The notes below the pieces were generated by a model. The model did not search any database and had not been told where the DNA came from. It worked only from the letters and a program-made list of their open reading frames with translations. The position numbers and the translations under genes were made by a program. This document shows positions 18,639-28,106 of a stretch of DNA of 64,000 nucleotides, piece by piece (position 1 is the first letter of the stretch; every line of letters starts with the position of its first letter). The stretch is from Flavobacteriales bacterium UBA2669 (GTDB lineage Bacteria; Bacteroidota; Bacteroidia; Flavobacteriales_E; Vicingaceae): assembly GCA_002359215.1 (NCBI GenBank), contig DEMN01000012.1:831786-895785 (forward strand), written 5' to 3'.

Positions 18639-18713
18639 CGGGGTGTAGCGTAGCCCGGTTATCGCGCCTGCTTTGGGAGCAGGAGGTCGCAGGTTCGAAT
18701 CCTGCCACCCCGA
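18639..18713 (+). tRNA. tRNA-Pro (anticodon TGG)
   Basis: A 75-nt cloverleaf. The acceptor stem CGGGGTG pairs with CACCCCG, discriminator A. The anticodon stem CCTGC/GCAGG encloses loop TTTGGGA, giving anticodon TGG. The T arm GCAGGTTCGAATCCTGC is standard. No CCA is encoded. Confidence 0.97.
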
Positions 18714-18715
18714 CT

Positions 18716-18739
18716 AAAAAAGGCTTCAGTGCCTTTTTT
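18716..18739 (+). terminator. Terminator after tRNA-Pro
   Basis: AAAAAAGGC, loop TTCAGT, GCCTTTTTT: a short hairpin with a T run placed between the two tRNA genes. Confidence 0.75.
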
Positions 18740-18751
18740 AATTTATGGAAA

Positions 18752-18825
18752 GGTCGCGTAGCTCAGCTGGATAGAGCATCTGCCTTCTAAGCAGACGGTC
18801 AAAGGTTCGAATCCTTTCGCGATCA
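18752..18825 (+). tRNA. tRNA-Arg (anticodon TCT)
   Basis: A 74-nt cloverleaf. The acceptor GGTCGCG pairs with CGCGATC (one G-T pair), discriminator A. The anticodon stem TCTGC/GCAGA encloses loop CTTCTAA, anticodon TCT, reading AGA. The T arm AAAGGTTCGAATCCTTT is standard. It forms the left border of the ~30-kb defence island. Confidence 0.97.
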
Positions 18826-18834
18826 CAAGCTAAT

Positions 18835-18869
18835 AAAAACCTAATAACTTTCATGTTGTTAGGTTTTTT
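18835..18869 (+). terminator. Terminator after tRNA-Arg
   Basis: AAAAACCTAATAAC pairs with GTTGTTAGGTTTTTT across the loop TTTCAT, with one mismatch near the loop, and a T run follows. It separates the tRNA from the defence operon. Confidence 0.75.
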
Positions 18870-19008
18870 GTTTTTAGAGTAATTGGTGAGTGGAAAATAT
18901 ATAATAAGCTGACAAACCAGTTACAAAGTACAAAACCTGTTAATAAAAAATCTTTATTCTTTTGTTGAGAATCTTTATTTTTAGCCATTCAAAAAAAAGA
19001 ATAGGTAA

Positions 19009-22000
19009 ATGGCATTTTTTCAAAATTCGGTACTCAATAAACACCTGAACGGACAGTATGTGGAAGCGGTTAAAGCTGCTTACCAAAAGTTTACTGCTTA
19101 TTTTCATAATCCTGCCATACAGCAAAATATTAGAGATGCCAAAGAGGAGCAATTTCAAGAAGGCTTTTTACGTGAATTATTTGTTGATATATTGGGTTAC
19201 ACCTTAAATCCTCAACCGAATTTTAATTTAACTACCGAATTAAAAAACGAGAAAGGAGCGAAAAAATGTGATGGTGCAATTTTGCAAGATGGAAAGGCTT
19301 TGGGAGTTATTGAACTGAAAGGAACGGACACCAAAGATTTAGATAAGATAAATGTTCAGGCGTTTAATTACAAAAACAACCAAACGGGTTGTGTGTATGT
19401 CATCACTTCCAATTTTGAAAAACTACGTTTCTTTATTCATCATTCGGTAGAACATTTAGAGTTTAACCTTTTTACGCTTACCGAAACCGAATTTCAATTG
19501 CTTTGGCTGTGTTTAAGAGCCGACAATTTACTGAATGGTGTTCCGCTAAAAGTAAAAGAAGAAAGTTTACTTGAAGAAGAAAAAATTACCAAACAACTGT
19601 ATAAAGATTATGCTGCTTTCAGAAATGATATGTGGCAAAACATGGTAAAGAACAGCCGTGCAAAAGATAAATTATTACTCTTTAAGAAAACACAAAAATT
19701 GCTTGACCGTTATTTGTTCATCTTCTTTGCCGAAGACAGCGGTTTGTTGCCTCCTAATTCTATTTCACGAATTGTAAAACGTTGGGAGGTTTTGAAACAA
19801 GAAGATGCTTACAAACCTTTGTACGACATTTTTAAACAGTATTTCGGGTATATCGATACCGGGCGAAAAGGACAGAAAACCGTTGATGATATTTTTGCTT
19901 ACAATGGCGGTTTATTTCATCCTGATGAAGTGCTGGACAGCATTCAATTAGATGATGAAATATTGCATCCGCATGTAATGAAATTGACCAATTACGATTT
20001 TCAAAGTGAGGTAGATGTAAATATACTCGGACACATTTTTGAAAACTCGCTGAACGAAATTGAGAACATTACTGCCGAATTGGAAGGACAGGAGATAGAT
20101 AAAAGCAAAAGCAAACGAAAAAAAGACGGTGTTTTTTACACGCCAAAATACATTACTAAATACATTGTTGACAATACCGTTGGCAAACTCTGTGAAGAAA
20201 AGAAAGCCGAATTGGGTATTATTGATGAAGAATACGCAAAGGGCAGAAGAAACAGAAAAAAAGAAACCATTAAAAGTTTGGGGGAGAACCTGCAAGCTTA
20301 CCGAAATTGGTTATTGAACATTACCATTTGCGATCCTGCTTGTGGTTCGGGAGCTTTCTTAAATCAGGCGTTAGAGTTTTTAATGGAAGAACACGCTTAT
20401 ATTGATGAACTGCAAGCACAGCTTTTTGGAGCAAGTATTGTGTTTCAGGATGTGAGCAACCACATTTTAGAGAAAAACATTTTTGGTGTTGACATCAACG
20501 AAGAAAGTGTAGATATAGCGAAACTTTCGTTGTGGTTGCGTACTGCTCAAAGAGGTAGAAAATTAACTACGTTAAACAACAACATTAAATGTGGTAACTC
20601 TTTAATTGACGACCCAAGTGTAGCAGGAGAGAAAGCGTTTAATTGGCAAAAAGAGTTTCCAACTGTTTTTGAAAAAGGCGGTTTTGATGCGGTTATTGGA
20701 AATCCGCCTTATGGGATTTTGATTGATAAAAAAACTCAAAGTTATTACAATGAATATTTTCCTTTAACTCAATACAAAACGAATCTTTATATACTTTTTA
20801 TTGAAAGAATGCTTCAAATTTTTGATAAAGGAATAATTCATTTTATCATTCCTAAGTCTTTATTGTTCAATACTTATTACGAAGCAATAAGAAAGGAATT
20901 GATACAAAAAACAGAATTGAATGAAATATATACGATTACAGAAAAAGTATTTGAAGATGCAGAAGTAGGAAGCAGTTTATTACTACAATTTACGATTAAA
21001 CAAAAAATTAATCAGAAAAATATTGTTAGACTGGCAGTTGCGGATAAGATTCAGAATTTTGTTACGGAATTTGGTGTTATTGAAAATAAAGTACCACAAG
21101 ACTTTTTCTTAAATGTTCCTAATTGTGAAATATCAGTTGTTTCATCTGATTCACAATCATTATTGAAAAAGCTTCACAAGTTAAAGCCAATTAAACAGTA
21201 TTATTCCTTAAAAAATGGTTTAAACCCTGGTAATATAAAGCAAATTCTAATTTCTGGAAGTAAAGAATCCGAAAAACATAAACCAATAATCTGGGGTAAG
21301 GAAATTTCTCGTTATAACATAACTTGGGGTGGTGATTATATAAATTACGATGAAAACATTGGAGCAAATATTAGCCTTGATGATATAAAATCGAAAGAAG
21401 GAATGAATAAGCAAAATAGAATAGATTTTGCTTTACGTTCACCAGACTTATTCGAGAATAAAAAAATTGTAGTACGAAAAACAGGCGATTCCCTAATCGG
21501 TTGTTTAGATGAAAATAACTACTATTTTGATACACTGGTTCATGGGATTTATGAGAAAGAAAAAGGATTTCAATTAGAGCCTTTATTAGCAGTTCTAAAT
21601 TCAAAACCAGCAACTAAGTTCTACCGTTTGTTGCATGATATTAAAGGCAAGGTATTCGCAAAAATTAGCTTGGATAATCTCGGGTCATTTCCGATTCCAG
21701 AGAACATTTGCTCTGATTCAAATAATTTAGGCTCGAATACAAAATTACTTTTAACAAAAGCAAAAGAGATACAAGAATTACTAACTCAATTCACTGACCT
21801 ACTTCAAAGTAAGTTTGAAATCGAAAAACTCACGACCAAGTTGCAAAACTGGCACGAGTTAGAATTTAAGGACTTTTTAAAAGAATTAAAAAAAGCCAAA
21901 GTTCAATTGAGTTTATCGGAAGAAGCCGAATGGATGCAATACTTTAACGAACAGAAACAAAAAGCCCAAACTTTAAAATCTGAAATCAATAGGGTAGATG

Positions 22001-22077
22001 CAGAAATTGATAAAATGGTTTATCAGCTTTATGGGTTAAGTGAGGAAGAAATTAAAATTGTGGAGGGGGGCGAATGA
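19009..22077 (+). CDS. Type IIG restriction-modification enzyme (Eco57I-like)
   Basis: 1022 residues combining nuclease, methyltransferase and target recognition in one chain. The N-terminal PD-(D/E)XK-type site reads KKCDGAILQDGKALGVIELKG with D88, E102 and K104. The methyltransferase has DPACGSGAFLNQALEF (motif I, ~442) and GNPPYG (motif IV, ~564-569), which indicates an N6-adenine enzyme. The region after ~720 resembles a TaqI-type specificity domain, followed by a coiled-coil tail rich in Lys/Glu. It would methylate host sites and cut unmodified phage DNA. Its stop overlaps the next start by 4 bases (ATGA), so it is translationally coupled to the STAND-like gene. The recognition sequence cannot be read. 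Confidence 0.9.
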   Translation: MAFFQNSVLNKHLNGQYVEAVKAAYQKFTAYFHNPAIQQNIRDAKEEQFQEGFLRELFVDILGYTLNPQPNFNLTTELKNEKGAKKCDGAILQDGKALGVIELKGTDTKDLDKINVQAFNYKNNQTGCVYVITSNFEKLRFFIHHSVEHLEFNLFTLTETEFQLLWLCLRADNLLNGVPLKVKEESLLEEEKITKQLYKDYAAFRNDMWQNMVKNSRAKDKLLLFKKTQKLLDRYLFIFFAEDSGLLPPNSISRIVKRWEVLKQEDAYKPLYDIFKQYFGYIDTGRKGQKTVDDIFAYNGGLFHPDEVLDSIQLDDEILHPHVMKLTNYDFQSEVDVNILGHIFENSLNEIENITAELEGQEIDKSKSKRKKDGVFYTPKYITKYIVDNTVGKLCEEKKAELGIIDEEYAKGRRNRKKETIKSLGENLQAYRNWLLNITICDPACGSGAFLNQALEFLMEEHAYIDELQAQLFGASIVFQDVSNHILEKNIFGVDINEESVDIAKLSLWLRTAQRGRKLTTLNNNIKCGNSLIDDPSVAGEKAFNWQKEFPTVFEKGGFDAVIGNPPYGILIDKKTQSYYNEYFPLTQYKTNLYILFIERMLQIFDKGIIHFIIPKSLLFNTYYEAIRKELIQKTELNEIYTITEKVFEDAEVGSSLLLQFTIKQKINQKNIVRLAVADKIQNFVTEFGVIENKVPQDFFLNVPNCEISVVSSDSQSLLKKLHKLKPIKQYYSLKNGLNPGNIKQILISGSKESEKHKPIIWGKEISRYNITWGGDYINYDENIGANISLDDIKSKEGMNKQNRIDFALRSPDLFENKKIVVRKTGDSLIGCLDENNYYFDTLVHGIYEKEKGFQLEPLLAVLNSKPATKFYRLLHDIKGKVFAKISLDNLGSFPIPENICSDSNNLGSNTKLLLTKAKEIQELLTQFTDLLQSKFEIEKLTTKLQNWHELEFKDFLKELKKAKVQLSLSEEAEWMQYFNEQKQKAQTLKSEINRVDAEIDKMVYQLYGLSEEEIKIVEGGE

Positions 22078-25000
22078 ATACAATAAATTGGTTAGATTTT
22101 AATGGTGATAAGTTTCAGGTTTTCTGTAATGATTTATTAAGCTTTGAATTTGGTAAGAGTTATATTCCTTTTAGTGCACCAGGCAAGGATAAAGGTGTTG
22201 ATGGGTTGTTTGAAGGAGAGTATGATAATAAGAAAGGTAAATGGAGGTTTCAAGCTAAGTTTAAAAATCCCGAAACAGGAAGACAAATCAATATCAACAG
22301 TATAAAAAATGATATAAAATCTGATCTAAATAAAAACGTACAAGATGAGGATTATATTATTTTTATAACTAACATAGATATTGGGGCGACACAATACAAA
22401 GAGCTTAAGAATATAGCTAAGGAAACAAATAGTAATGTTGTTTTTGATATATGGGATGCTGCTAAAATTCATACTGTTTTAACTCGACATCCAATTGTAC
22501 GATTATGGTATGTAAACGAATTAAAGCATTTAATTTTGGAATATTCAGAATTCTTTCAGAATGAATTGAATTCAAATATCAACACTACGTACGAATTATC
22601 TAATAAATTCTACCATAGAAATGATAAAATTGAAGAACTGAATAAGTTTATTAATGATGATTCAAAAAAGGTAGCAATAATAAGTGGAGAAGCTGGGATT
22701 GGGAAGACAAGGCTCTGTGTTGAATTTTTTAGACAATATATTGATTGTAATGATAATTGGATAGCATTAGTAATAATCACACATAAAATTGACCTTGAAG
22801 ACTTAAAAAAAGCGTTAACAGGTAAAAGAAATTATATTGTTTTAATAGATGATGCAGATAAGTTTGATAAAAAAGATATTGCAGATTTAATAACTATTCT
22901 AAAAGGAATTAAAGAAAATAAAGTTAAGCTAGTATTGACTGTACGAGATTATTTTCTGAAAGAATTGATTAGTCAAGTCACAATAAATGATAGAACCGAT
23001 TTAGTAAAACAAATAAAATTACCCCATTTAACAAAAGAAGAAACCATAGAGTTTTTGAATGGAGAATTAAATGTATATAGAATTGTACAATATCTAGAAT
23101 ATTTTGTTGAATTGACACATGGTGTACCTATAATGATAATGACTTTATTAAAGGTTATTAAAAACAGAACCCCCTTAGCTGAAATTAAAAAAGATTCATT
23201 TTTAAATGAATATATAAAGCAACATTTTGATGATTTTTCTAAAACTATAAGTAAAGAAAATGAGATACAGAAAAGAATAGTTGATAAGGTCATTAAAATA
23301 GTTGCATTAATAGAACCAATACATTTTGAAGATAATAAATTGATAGATTTAATATCTTCAAACGAAGATATACCAAGTGAAGATGTTGAAATCATTCTTC
23401 AAAATTTAAAAAATCAAAACATTATATCTGGGAGATATCAGTTTGCTATTCATCCAGATATGTACAGCGATTTAATATTAGAAGAAGAAATCAATAAAAA
23501 AAACTGGTTAAAAAACAAACTACTTGGATATGGAATTTATATAGATAATATTATCAAAAATATTGGTTATGCCTGTCAACATGATGGTGATAACCTATTA
23601 TTAGAAAATCTTCTTAAAGAATATATAAATCAAATAGATACTTGTTCTAATCAAAATGAACTCGTAAAAATTTTAGAAACTGTAAATACCATAACTTACT
23701 TAAAACCTTCTATTTCCGCCAATGCAGTTGAGAAAGTAATTAATATTTATTCTAATGAAAACCATTCTTTAAACAAAAAAATCCAACAAGATTTAAACCA
23801 CAAAAATTATTCTTTTGATTCCGTAATTAATAATTTGAAAAGTATTTTAAGTAATCTATTTCAATTAGAAACTTATTATCAATATTCATACTCTTATTCA
23901 GGAAAGTTATATGAAATTTTGAAAGATGAAGGGCTGGTGTCAAATATTGCAAAATTTAGTAGAAGTGATAGTTTTGATGATTTTAATTGCAAAAGACAAA
24001 GTTGGATTCTTTCTTCAAGTAAAGCTGAATTAAAAAAGAAGAATGGCTTTAAATATTTTGCATTAAAAGCAATTAAAGCGATTTTAAAACTTGAATTCAC
24101 AGGTACAGAGCCCCATATATTAAAAAAACATTCTATTCAAATTTATACTATCAATATTCCTGAAAACAAGTCTGTAACAAAACTTAGAAAAGATGCTATA
24201 GAATTTCTTATAGAGATATTTAATACAGAAACAGATAATGTAATTAGGGCAGAAGTGCTAAAAATAATAGTAAAAGTACCTAGTGAAATTTTTTCAACTA
24301 GAAATAAATCTTATAAAGGAACAAAGGAAATAGATTTAGTCCTTAACTTTTTAAATTCAATTTCTTCTAAAAACAACATACTTGAATTAAAACAAAAACA
24401 ACAAATTAAAGAACAGTTATATTGGTTAAAAAAATGGGGGATTGATAAATCATATAATTCAATTATTGACAAAATAAATAATAACCTGTCTAAAGATGAT
24501 TTAGCTGAAAAATTACTCGATTTATTCAATCCGAAATACGATGGAAGCATAGATGATGAAAATCAAAAATTCAAATCGGAGTCTCAAAATTTAGTCGAAT
24601 CAAATTCAGCAATAGACTTAGGAGTTGCATTAATAAAAGTTCTTGAGCAAAGCGAATATACACCACATTATTTTTATTATTTTTTAGATACTATATCTCA
24701 AGATTTAATAAAAACGAAAGAGTTTATTAATTATTTATGGGAAACAGATAAAGGATTTGTAATGACTTACTGTCCAGTTTTATTAAAAAAAATTAGATTT
24801 TCAAAAAATGAAGAAAGTTATTTCTGGGAATATATTGAGAATATTTTGAATGAAGAAAATATAGAAGCAAGAAATTGTATTCTAAATATCTATAATTCTT
24901 TTAGTATTTCCGATGTACATTTAAAACTAAATAATGATAAAGTTTTAAATAAAAAAGATGTTGAAATCATTCTAAATGTCATAAAAAAATCTACAATAGA

Positions 25001-25916
25001 AAACTACTTTTATGTTGCATCAACATTACCAACTTTATTTTTCTATGATAAGAAAATTGCGATAAAAGAAATTAAAAAATTTCTAACTGTTTGCAATGAA
25101 AGACATCTTGATAGTTTATTTTTATCAATTGAACCTTTTGAAGAAAAATTTTATCCTGAAATTAAAGAATTACTTTTAAAACATACAATAAGTTTTAATA
25201 TACCCTATAGAGTAGAAAGCACTTTGAATAAAATAATTAGAAAGGATGGGTTTAAAGAGGTGCTTGATTATATTGAAAATAGGTTTTTGTACAAACGAAA
25301 TTATATTATCAGAAAAAAAAGTTTGTCAGGGTATGATTTTGTGCCAACACATACAAGTAACGCAATCTTACAAGGTATTTCTGAAGAAGAGAAAATAGAA
25401 ATTTTTAAAACTGTATTAGATTGGTTCATTAATTTAAAATTTGAATCATATGAAAGTTTTTATGCCATAAATGTAATAGAGTTATTTTCTCCGAAAAAAT
25501 ATATAGACATTAATCTTAAAGAGTTGTACATTCAACTTATTGATAAATATGATTCAGATTATCAAAAGCTGCTAAACATTATAAAATCATTATCTGAATT
25601 TAAAGAAAAAGATGAAAACCTTATAGATTTAGTCATTAAGATATTAGAAGTTAGTTTTGAAAAATTAAATAACGAAAAACAAATTAAAAAAATTACAGAC
25701 CAGTGCTACGTTTCTTTAACAACTTTTGGTGTTAAAACAGGAACACCAGGACAACCATTCGCTGTTGATATTCAACTTAAAGAATTATTAGAGAAAACTC
25801 TAAATAGTTCTAAAGTAAGTGAATTGAGGATTAGAATTTTTTTACAAAATGTATTGAAAACTGTACAGTCAGATATTGATCGAGTAAAAGATGAAGAAGG
25901 AGAAGAATTATGGTAA
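22074..25916 (+). CDS. Nuclease-STAND-like NTPase, candidate antiviral sensor/effector
   Basis: 1280 residues, not matched to a named family. The N-terminus (~1-110) looks like an Mrr-type PD-(D/E)XK nuclease: GKDKGVDGLFEG with D43, then KWRFQAKFKNP with Q60 and K62. A P-loop NTPase follows: Walker A SGEAGIGKTRLC near 204-213 and Walker B NYIVLIDDADKF near 255-266, with a TVRDYF sensor-like motif near 300. This matches the nSTAND/NACHT-like layout. The remaining ~800 residues are Lys/Ile/Asn-rich helices, probably an alpha-solenoid sensor. The order nuclease, STAND ATPase, helical repeats is the same as in the antiviral Avs proteins, where target binding drives oligomerisation and DNA cutting. 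It overlaps the type IIG gene by 4 bases and the HEPN gene by 7. Function is inferred. Confidence 0.65.
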   Translation: MNTINWLDFNGDKFQVFCNDLLSFEFGKSYIPFSAPGKDKGVDGLFEGEYDNKKGKWRFQAKFKNPETGRQININSIKNDIKSDLNKNVQDEDYIIFITNIDIGATQYKELKNIAKETNSNVVFDIWDAAKIHTVLTRHPIVRLWYVNELKHLILEYSEFFQNELNSNINTTYELSNKFYHRNDKIEELNKFINDDSKKVAIISGEAGIGKTRLCVEFFRQYIDCNDNWIALVIITHKIDLEDLKKALTGKRNYIVLIDDADKFDKKDIADLITILKGIKENKVKLVLTVRDYFLKELISQVTINDRTDLVKQIKLPHLTKEETIEFLNGELNVYRIVQYLEYFVELTHGVPIMIMTLLKVIKNRTPLAEIKKDSFLNEYIKQHFDDFSKTISKENEIQKRIVDKVIKIVALIEPIHFEDNKLIDLISSNEDIPSEDVEIILQNLKNQNIISGRYQFAIHPDMYSDLILEEEINKKNWLKNKLLGYGIYIDNIIKNIGYACQHDGDNLLLENLLKEYINQIDTCSNQNELVKILETVNTITYLKPSISANAVEKVINIYSNENHSLNKKIQQDLNHKNYSFDSVINNLKSILSNLFQLETYYQYSYSYSGKLYEILKDEGLVSNIAKFSRSDSFDDFNCKRQSWILSSSKAELKKKNGFKYFALKAIKAILKLEFTGTEPHILKKHSIQIYTINIPENKSVTKLRKDAIEFLIEIFNTETDNVIRAEVLKIIVKVPSEIFSTRNKSYKGTKEIDLVLNFLNSISSKNNILELKQKQQIKEQLYWLKKWGIDKSYNSIIDKINNNLSKDDLAEKLLDLFNPKYDGSIDDENQKFKSESQNLVESNSAIDLGVALIKVLEQSEYTPHYFYYFLDTISQDLIKTKEFINYLWETDKGFVMTYCPVLLKKIRFSKNEESYFWEYIENILNEENIEARNCILNIYNSFSISDVHLKLNNDKVLNKKDVEIILNVIKKSTIENYFYVASTLPTLFFYDKKIAIKEIKKFLTVCNERHLDSLFLSIEPFEEKFYPEIKELLLKHTISFNIPYRVESTLNKIIRKDGFKEVLDYIENRFLYKRNYIIRKKSLSGYDFVPTHTSNAILQGISEEEKIEIFKTVLDWFINLKFESYESFYAINVIELFSPKKYIDINLKELYIQLIDKYDSDYQKLLNIIKSLSEFKEKDENLIDLVIKILEVSFEKLNNEKQIKKITDQCYVSLTTFGVKTGTPGQPFAVDIQLKELLEKTLNSSKVSELRIRIFLQNVLKTVQSDIDRVKDEEGEELW

Positions 25917-26779
25917 GAGAATCTCTTTCAGATTTTAGTGTACAGAAAAATGCTATTGTTTATGCCATAGGAAATAAAATTTCTAATGGATTGTATGAGC
26001 AAACTCTGCATGATTCATTTAAACCTTCAAAATTTAATATTACAGATATTGAAAATATTATAAGTTCAATTGAAAGTAAATTGAGAAAGGCAGAAATTAT
26101 TTACTTTACATATTTCTCTTCAGAATACGAAAGAAGCATTATTGTAAATGATTCTATGACTTCAAATAAGATTATTGAAACTGAATTTTTTTACTCAACA
26201 AATGTTTTAAAGAATAGAATAGAAATAAATGATTCAAAACTTTATAAAGAATATATTGATACTAATTTTCAAACATTTATTTTAACGATTTCTTCAATTT
26301 ATGAGGTACTTGTTAAACTAATAGAAACACTACTAAAAAAAATCGTTTTATATGACGGAAACAGAGTTCCTTACCAAAGTATAACATTAAAATTATTTAT
26401 TCTAAATTGGGATAAATTAGTAGATTTAAGATATCGTAAAAATGATGATTTTTACAATTGGATAATTACCCATCGTCAATTTTTAGATAAATATCTTGAA
26501 ACAATAAATAGATTGAGAAATAGTTTTATTCATGGTTATTCTAGCCATTTAGACCACACGAATCACAATACATATATTATTACAAAATATGAAGAAAATC
26601 AACCAAATTCTAACTCTTCGACTGGATTTCAGAAACCACAGAATGGAGGATTAATTTTGGAGTTAGAAGTTGATACTTTTGTTAAAGATGTATTAAATAA
26701 TACAACAGCAGCAATAGTCGAATTATTAGACTTATTTGTAAAAAAACTTTCTCACAACAGAACAAAAATACCAATGTAA
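25910..26779 (+). CDS. HEPN-motif protein, possible RNase partner of the STAND-like protein
   Basis: 289 residues, largely helical, with no recognised full-length family. The one clear motif is RLRNSFIHGYS, in which RNSFIH (R203 to H208) fits the RNxxxH / Rx4-6H signature of HEPN ribonucleases and toxins. It follows a helical segment (RQFLDKYLETIN) as HEPN domains do. HEPN proteins in defence loci cut RNA or tRNA, or act as cofactors. The start lies 7 bases inside the STAND-like gene, implying coupled translation and joint function. The N-terminal ~120 residues are unassigned. A non-catalytic HEPN-like role (the RNxxxH also occurs in Cthe_2314-like families) cannot be excluded. Confidence 0.5.
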   Translation: MVRESLSDFSVQKNAIVYAIGNKISNGLYEQTLHDSFKPSKFNITDIENIISSIESKLRKAEIIYFTYFSSEYERSIIVNDSMTSNKIIETEFFYSTNVLKNRIEINDSKLYKEYIDTNFQTFILTISSIYEVLVKLIETLLKKIVLYDGNRVPYQSITLKLFILNWDKLVDLRYRKNDDFYNWIITHRQFLDKYLETINRLRNSFIHGYSSHLDHTNHNTYIITKYEENQPNSNSSTGFQKPQNGGLILELEVDTFVKDVLNNTTAAIVELLDLFVKKLSHNRTKIPM

Positions 26780-26822
26780 TAAAATTTAAATAAACGCTGT
26801 ATTTACCAAGTATTAAAAGCAA

Positions 26823-27530
26823 ATGAAAGATTTAGTATTACATTTTTTTACACTGCGAATTGATAAAAGAATTCGAATTATTCTTTATTTTTTTCAAAGT
26901 ATCTTTTCAATGGTTTTCGCATCATATTTATATAAATATTTTGTTGGAGACTTCAAACTTATTGAGATTACAGATTATCACGCTTTAATTGACTTTGTTA
27001 TTACAGGCAGGTTTTTAATTTGCTTATTTTTTTTCGCTGCTTCATGGGGTATATTTTACAACATTGGTTATTTTGTAGTGCTTTGGTTAAATAAAAAACT
27101 AGTTGCACAAATCGTAAATCTTATATGGAGATGGTTTAAAAAGAAAGTTGGTGATGACGAAGATATCGATAAAAAATTTTCTGTAGAATTTGATAAATTT
27201 TTAGTTAAAACAGGTGCTATTGAGCTGACAGAAGATGGTAAAAAGAATAAAGGAAAGAAATATGATGCGTATTTTAAAATGTCTAATCATCTAAAAGAAT
27301 TGTCCTCAGATAAAAGATACTTAATGCCCTTTTTACTTTTAATGATGTTACTTCAGTTTACTTTAATTTATTTTAATTCGTTTTCCAATGAAACAAGCTC
27401 ACTACTTTTAGATTTTATAATAGCTATAGTTTTTTTAGGCTATCTTCTTTCTTTTTTTCTTACAGTTTTTACTCTTGAATTATTAGTGAAATTGGGAAAT
27501 TTAGTTGAAAACAGATTGCAAAATATATGA
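26823..27530 (+). CDS. Membrane protein of unknown function
   Basis: 235 residues with four likely membrane segments: ~18-40 (IILYFFQSIFSMVFASYLY), ~60-85 (FLICLFFFAASWGIFYNI), ~168-188 (YLMPFLLLMMLLQFTLIYF) and ~195-222. Between the second and third lies a ~75-residue charged cytoplasmic loop rich in Lys and Asp (KKKVGDDEDIDKKF). No family was recognised. It begins 43 bases after the HEPN gene in the same direction and may be the fourth gene of that operon, where a membrane protein could act as an effector or anchor. That link is conjecture. Confidence 0.6.
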   Translation: MKDLVLHFFTLRIDKRIRIILYFFQSIFSMVFASYLYKYFVGDFKLIEITDYHALIDFVITGRFLICLFFFAASWGIFYNIGYFVVLWLNKKLVAQIVNLIWRWFKKKVGDDEDIDKKFSVEFDKFLVKTGAIELTEDGKKNKGKKYDAYFKMSNHLKELSSDKRYLMPFLLLMMLLQFTLIYFNSFSNETSSLLLDFIIAIVFLGYLLSFFLTVFTLELLVKLGNLVENRLQNI

Positions 27531-27581
27531 ATAAACTTTACAAACACGCCCAACACTTTACCAAGTTGGAGTTAATGAGAG

Positions 27582-27716
27582 TTAGAATAGCTTAAAATAC
27601 ACAATAGCCGCTATTATCATTCCCAGAGCTATTAGAATAAGTAACACATAGGTTCTGCGTTGTTTCCACAATAACTTTTGGTTAAATTTAGTCCATATGT
27701 ACCTTAATATATTCAT
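27582..27716 (-). CDS. Small single-pass membrane protein
   Basis: 44 residues: a basic amphipathic N-terminus (MNILRYIWTKFNQKLLWKQRR) split here as MNILRYIWTKFNQKLL plus WKQRR, then one hydrophobic span of about 20 residues (TYVLLILIALGMIIAAIVYF). A longer open frame begins at 27782, but its extra residues lack hydrophobic or domain character, so I chose the internal ATG at 27716. It is convergent with the membrane protein upstream. It could be a small toxin-like or regulatory membrane peptide; the evidence is composition only. Confidence 0.35.
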   Translation of the reverse strand: MNILRYIWTKFNQKLLWKQRRTYVLLILIALGMIIAAIVYFKLF

Positions 27717-27748
27717 ACGTACTAATATACGCAAATAAAATGAGCTTT

Positions 27749-27779
27749 GCAAAAAAGTTTTTTGCAGCCATTGGCTGCA
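27749..27779. repeat. Two adjacent short inverted repeats
   Basis: GCAAAAAAGTTTTTTGC (27749-27765) runs directly into GCAGCCATTGGCTGC (27764-27779). They lie between the divergent small membrane protein and the zeta-toxin pair. Either could be an operator or a hairpin; no T run follows the second. Confidence 0.4.
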
Positions 27780-27855
27780 CAATTAAATTGCTCTTACATT
27801 TGGAAGGGGAGAGGAGATATTAGTTTTTGGTGCAACATTTATATGCATATTTTCG

Positions 27856-27863
27856 TAACTTTG
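27856..27863 (+). promoter_or_regulatory. Candidate -7 element of the toxin-antitoxin-like pair
   Basis: TAACTTTG matches TAnnTTTG and ends 8 bases before the ATG at 27872. That implies an almost leaderless transcript, and argues against the upstream ATG at 27827 as the start. Confidence 0.5.
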
Positions 27864-27871
27864 GGGTAATT

Positions 27872-28093
27872 ATGAATGATTCAAAGAAAAATAAGCCGTA
27901 TTTTACTAAACGTATTTTAATACGTAAATCAACAGAAGCATTTCAAGAGGCTTCAGAAAAAGCTATGGAACTTTTGGGTTATATTGTTGTTGCTAGAGAT
28001 GGATGGGTAGTGAAAGAATATAAGGATGGAACTGTTGAAAAAATTGAGAAAATTGAGGTAAACAACAAAAATCAAAAACTAATCCTTGACTAA
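27872..28093 (+). CDS. Small protein upstream of the zeta-like toxin, possible antitoxin
   Basis: 73 residues: a basic N-terminus (MNDSKKNKPYFTKRILIRKS), a short helix (FQEASEKAMELLG) and then strands (YIVVARDGWVVKEYKDGTVEKIEKI). I know no named domain. The position directly before a zeta-toxin-like kinase gene, with 13 bases to its ATG, makes an antitoxin role likely. The open frame starts at 27827, but a -7 promoter element lies between the two ATGs, so 27872 is preferred. Confidence 0.6.
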   Translation: MNDSKKNKPYFTKRILIRKSTEAFQEASEKAMELLGYIVVARDGWVVKEYKDGTVEKIEKIEVNNKNQKLILD

Positions 28094-28106
28094 AGAAGTA
28101 TTAAGA

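Noticed and set aside
27827..27871. Longer N-terminus for the small gene before the zeta-like toxin
   Set aside because: A -7 promoter element (TAACTTTG) falls inside it, so the transcript would start after this ATG.
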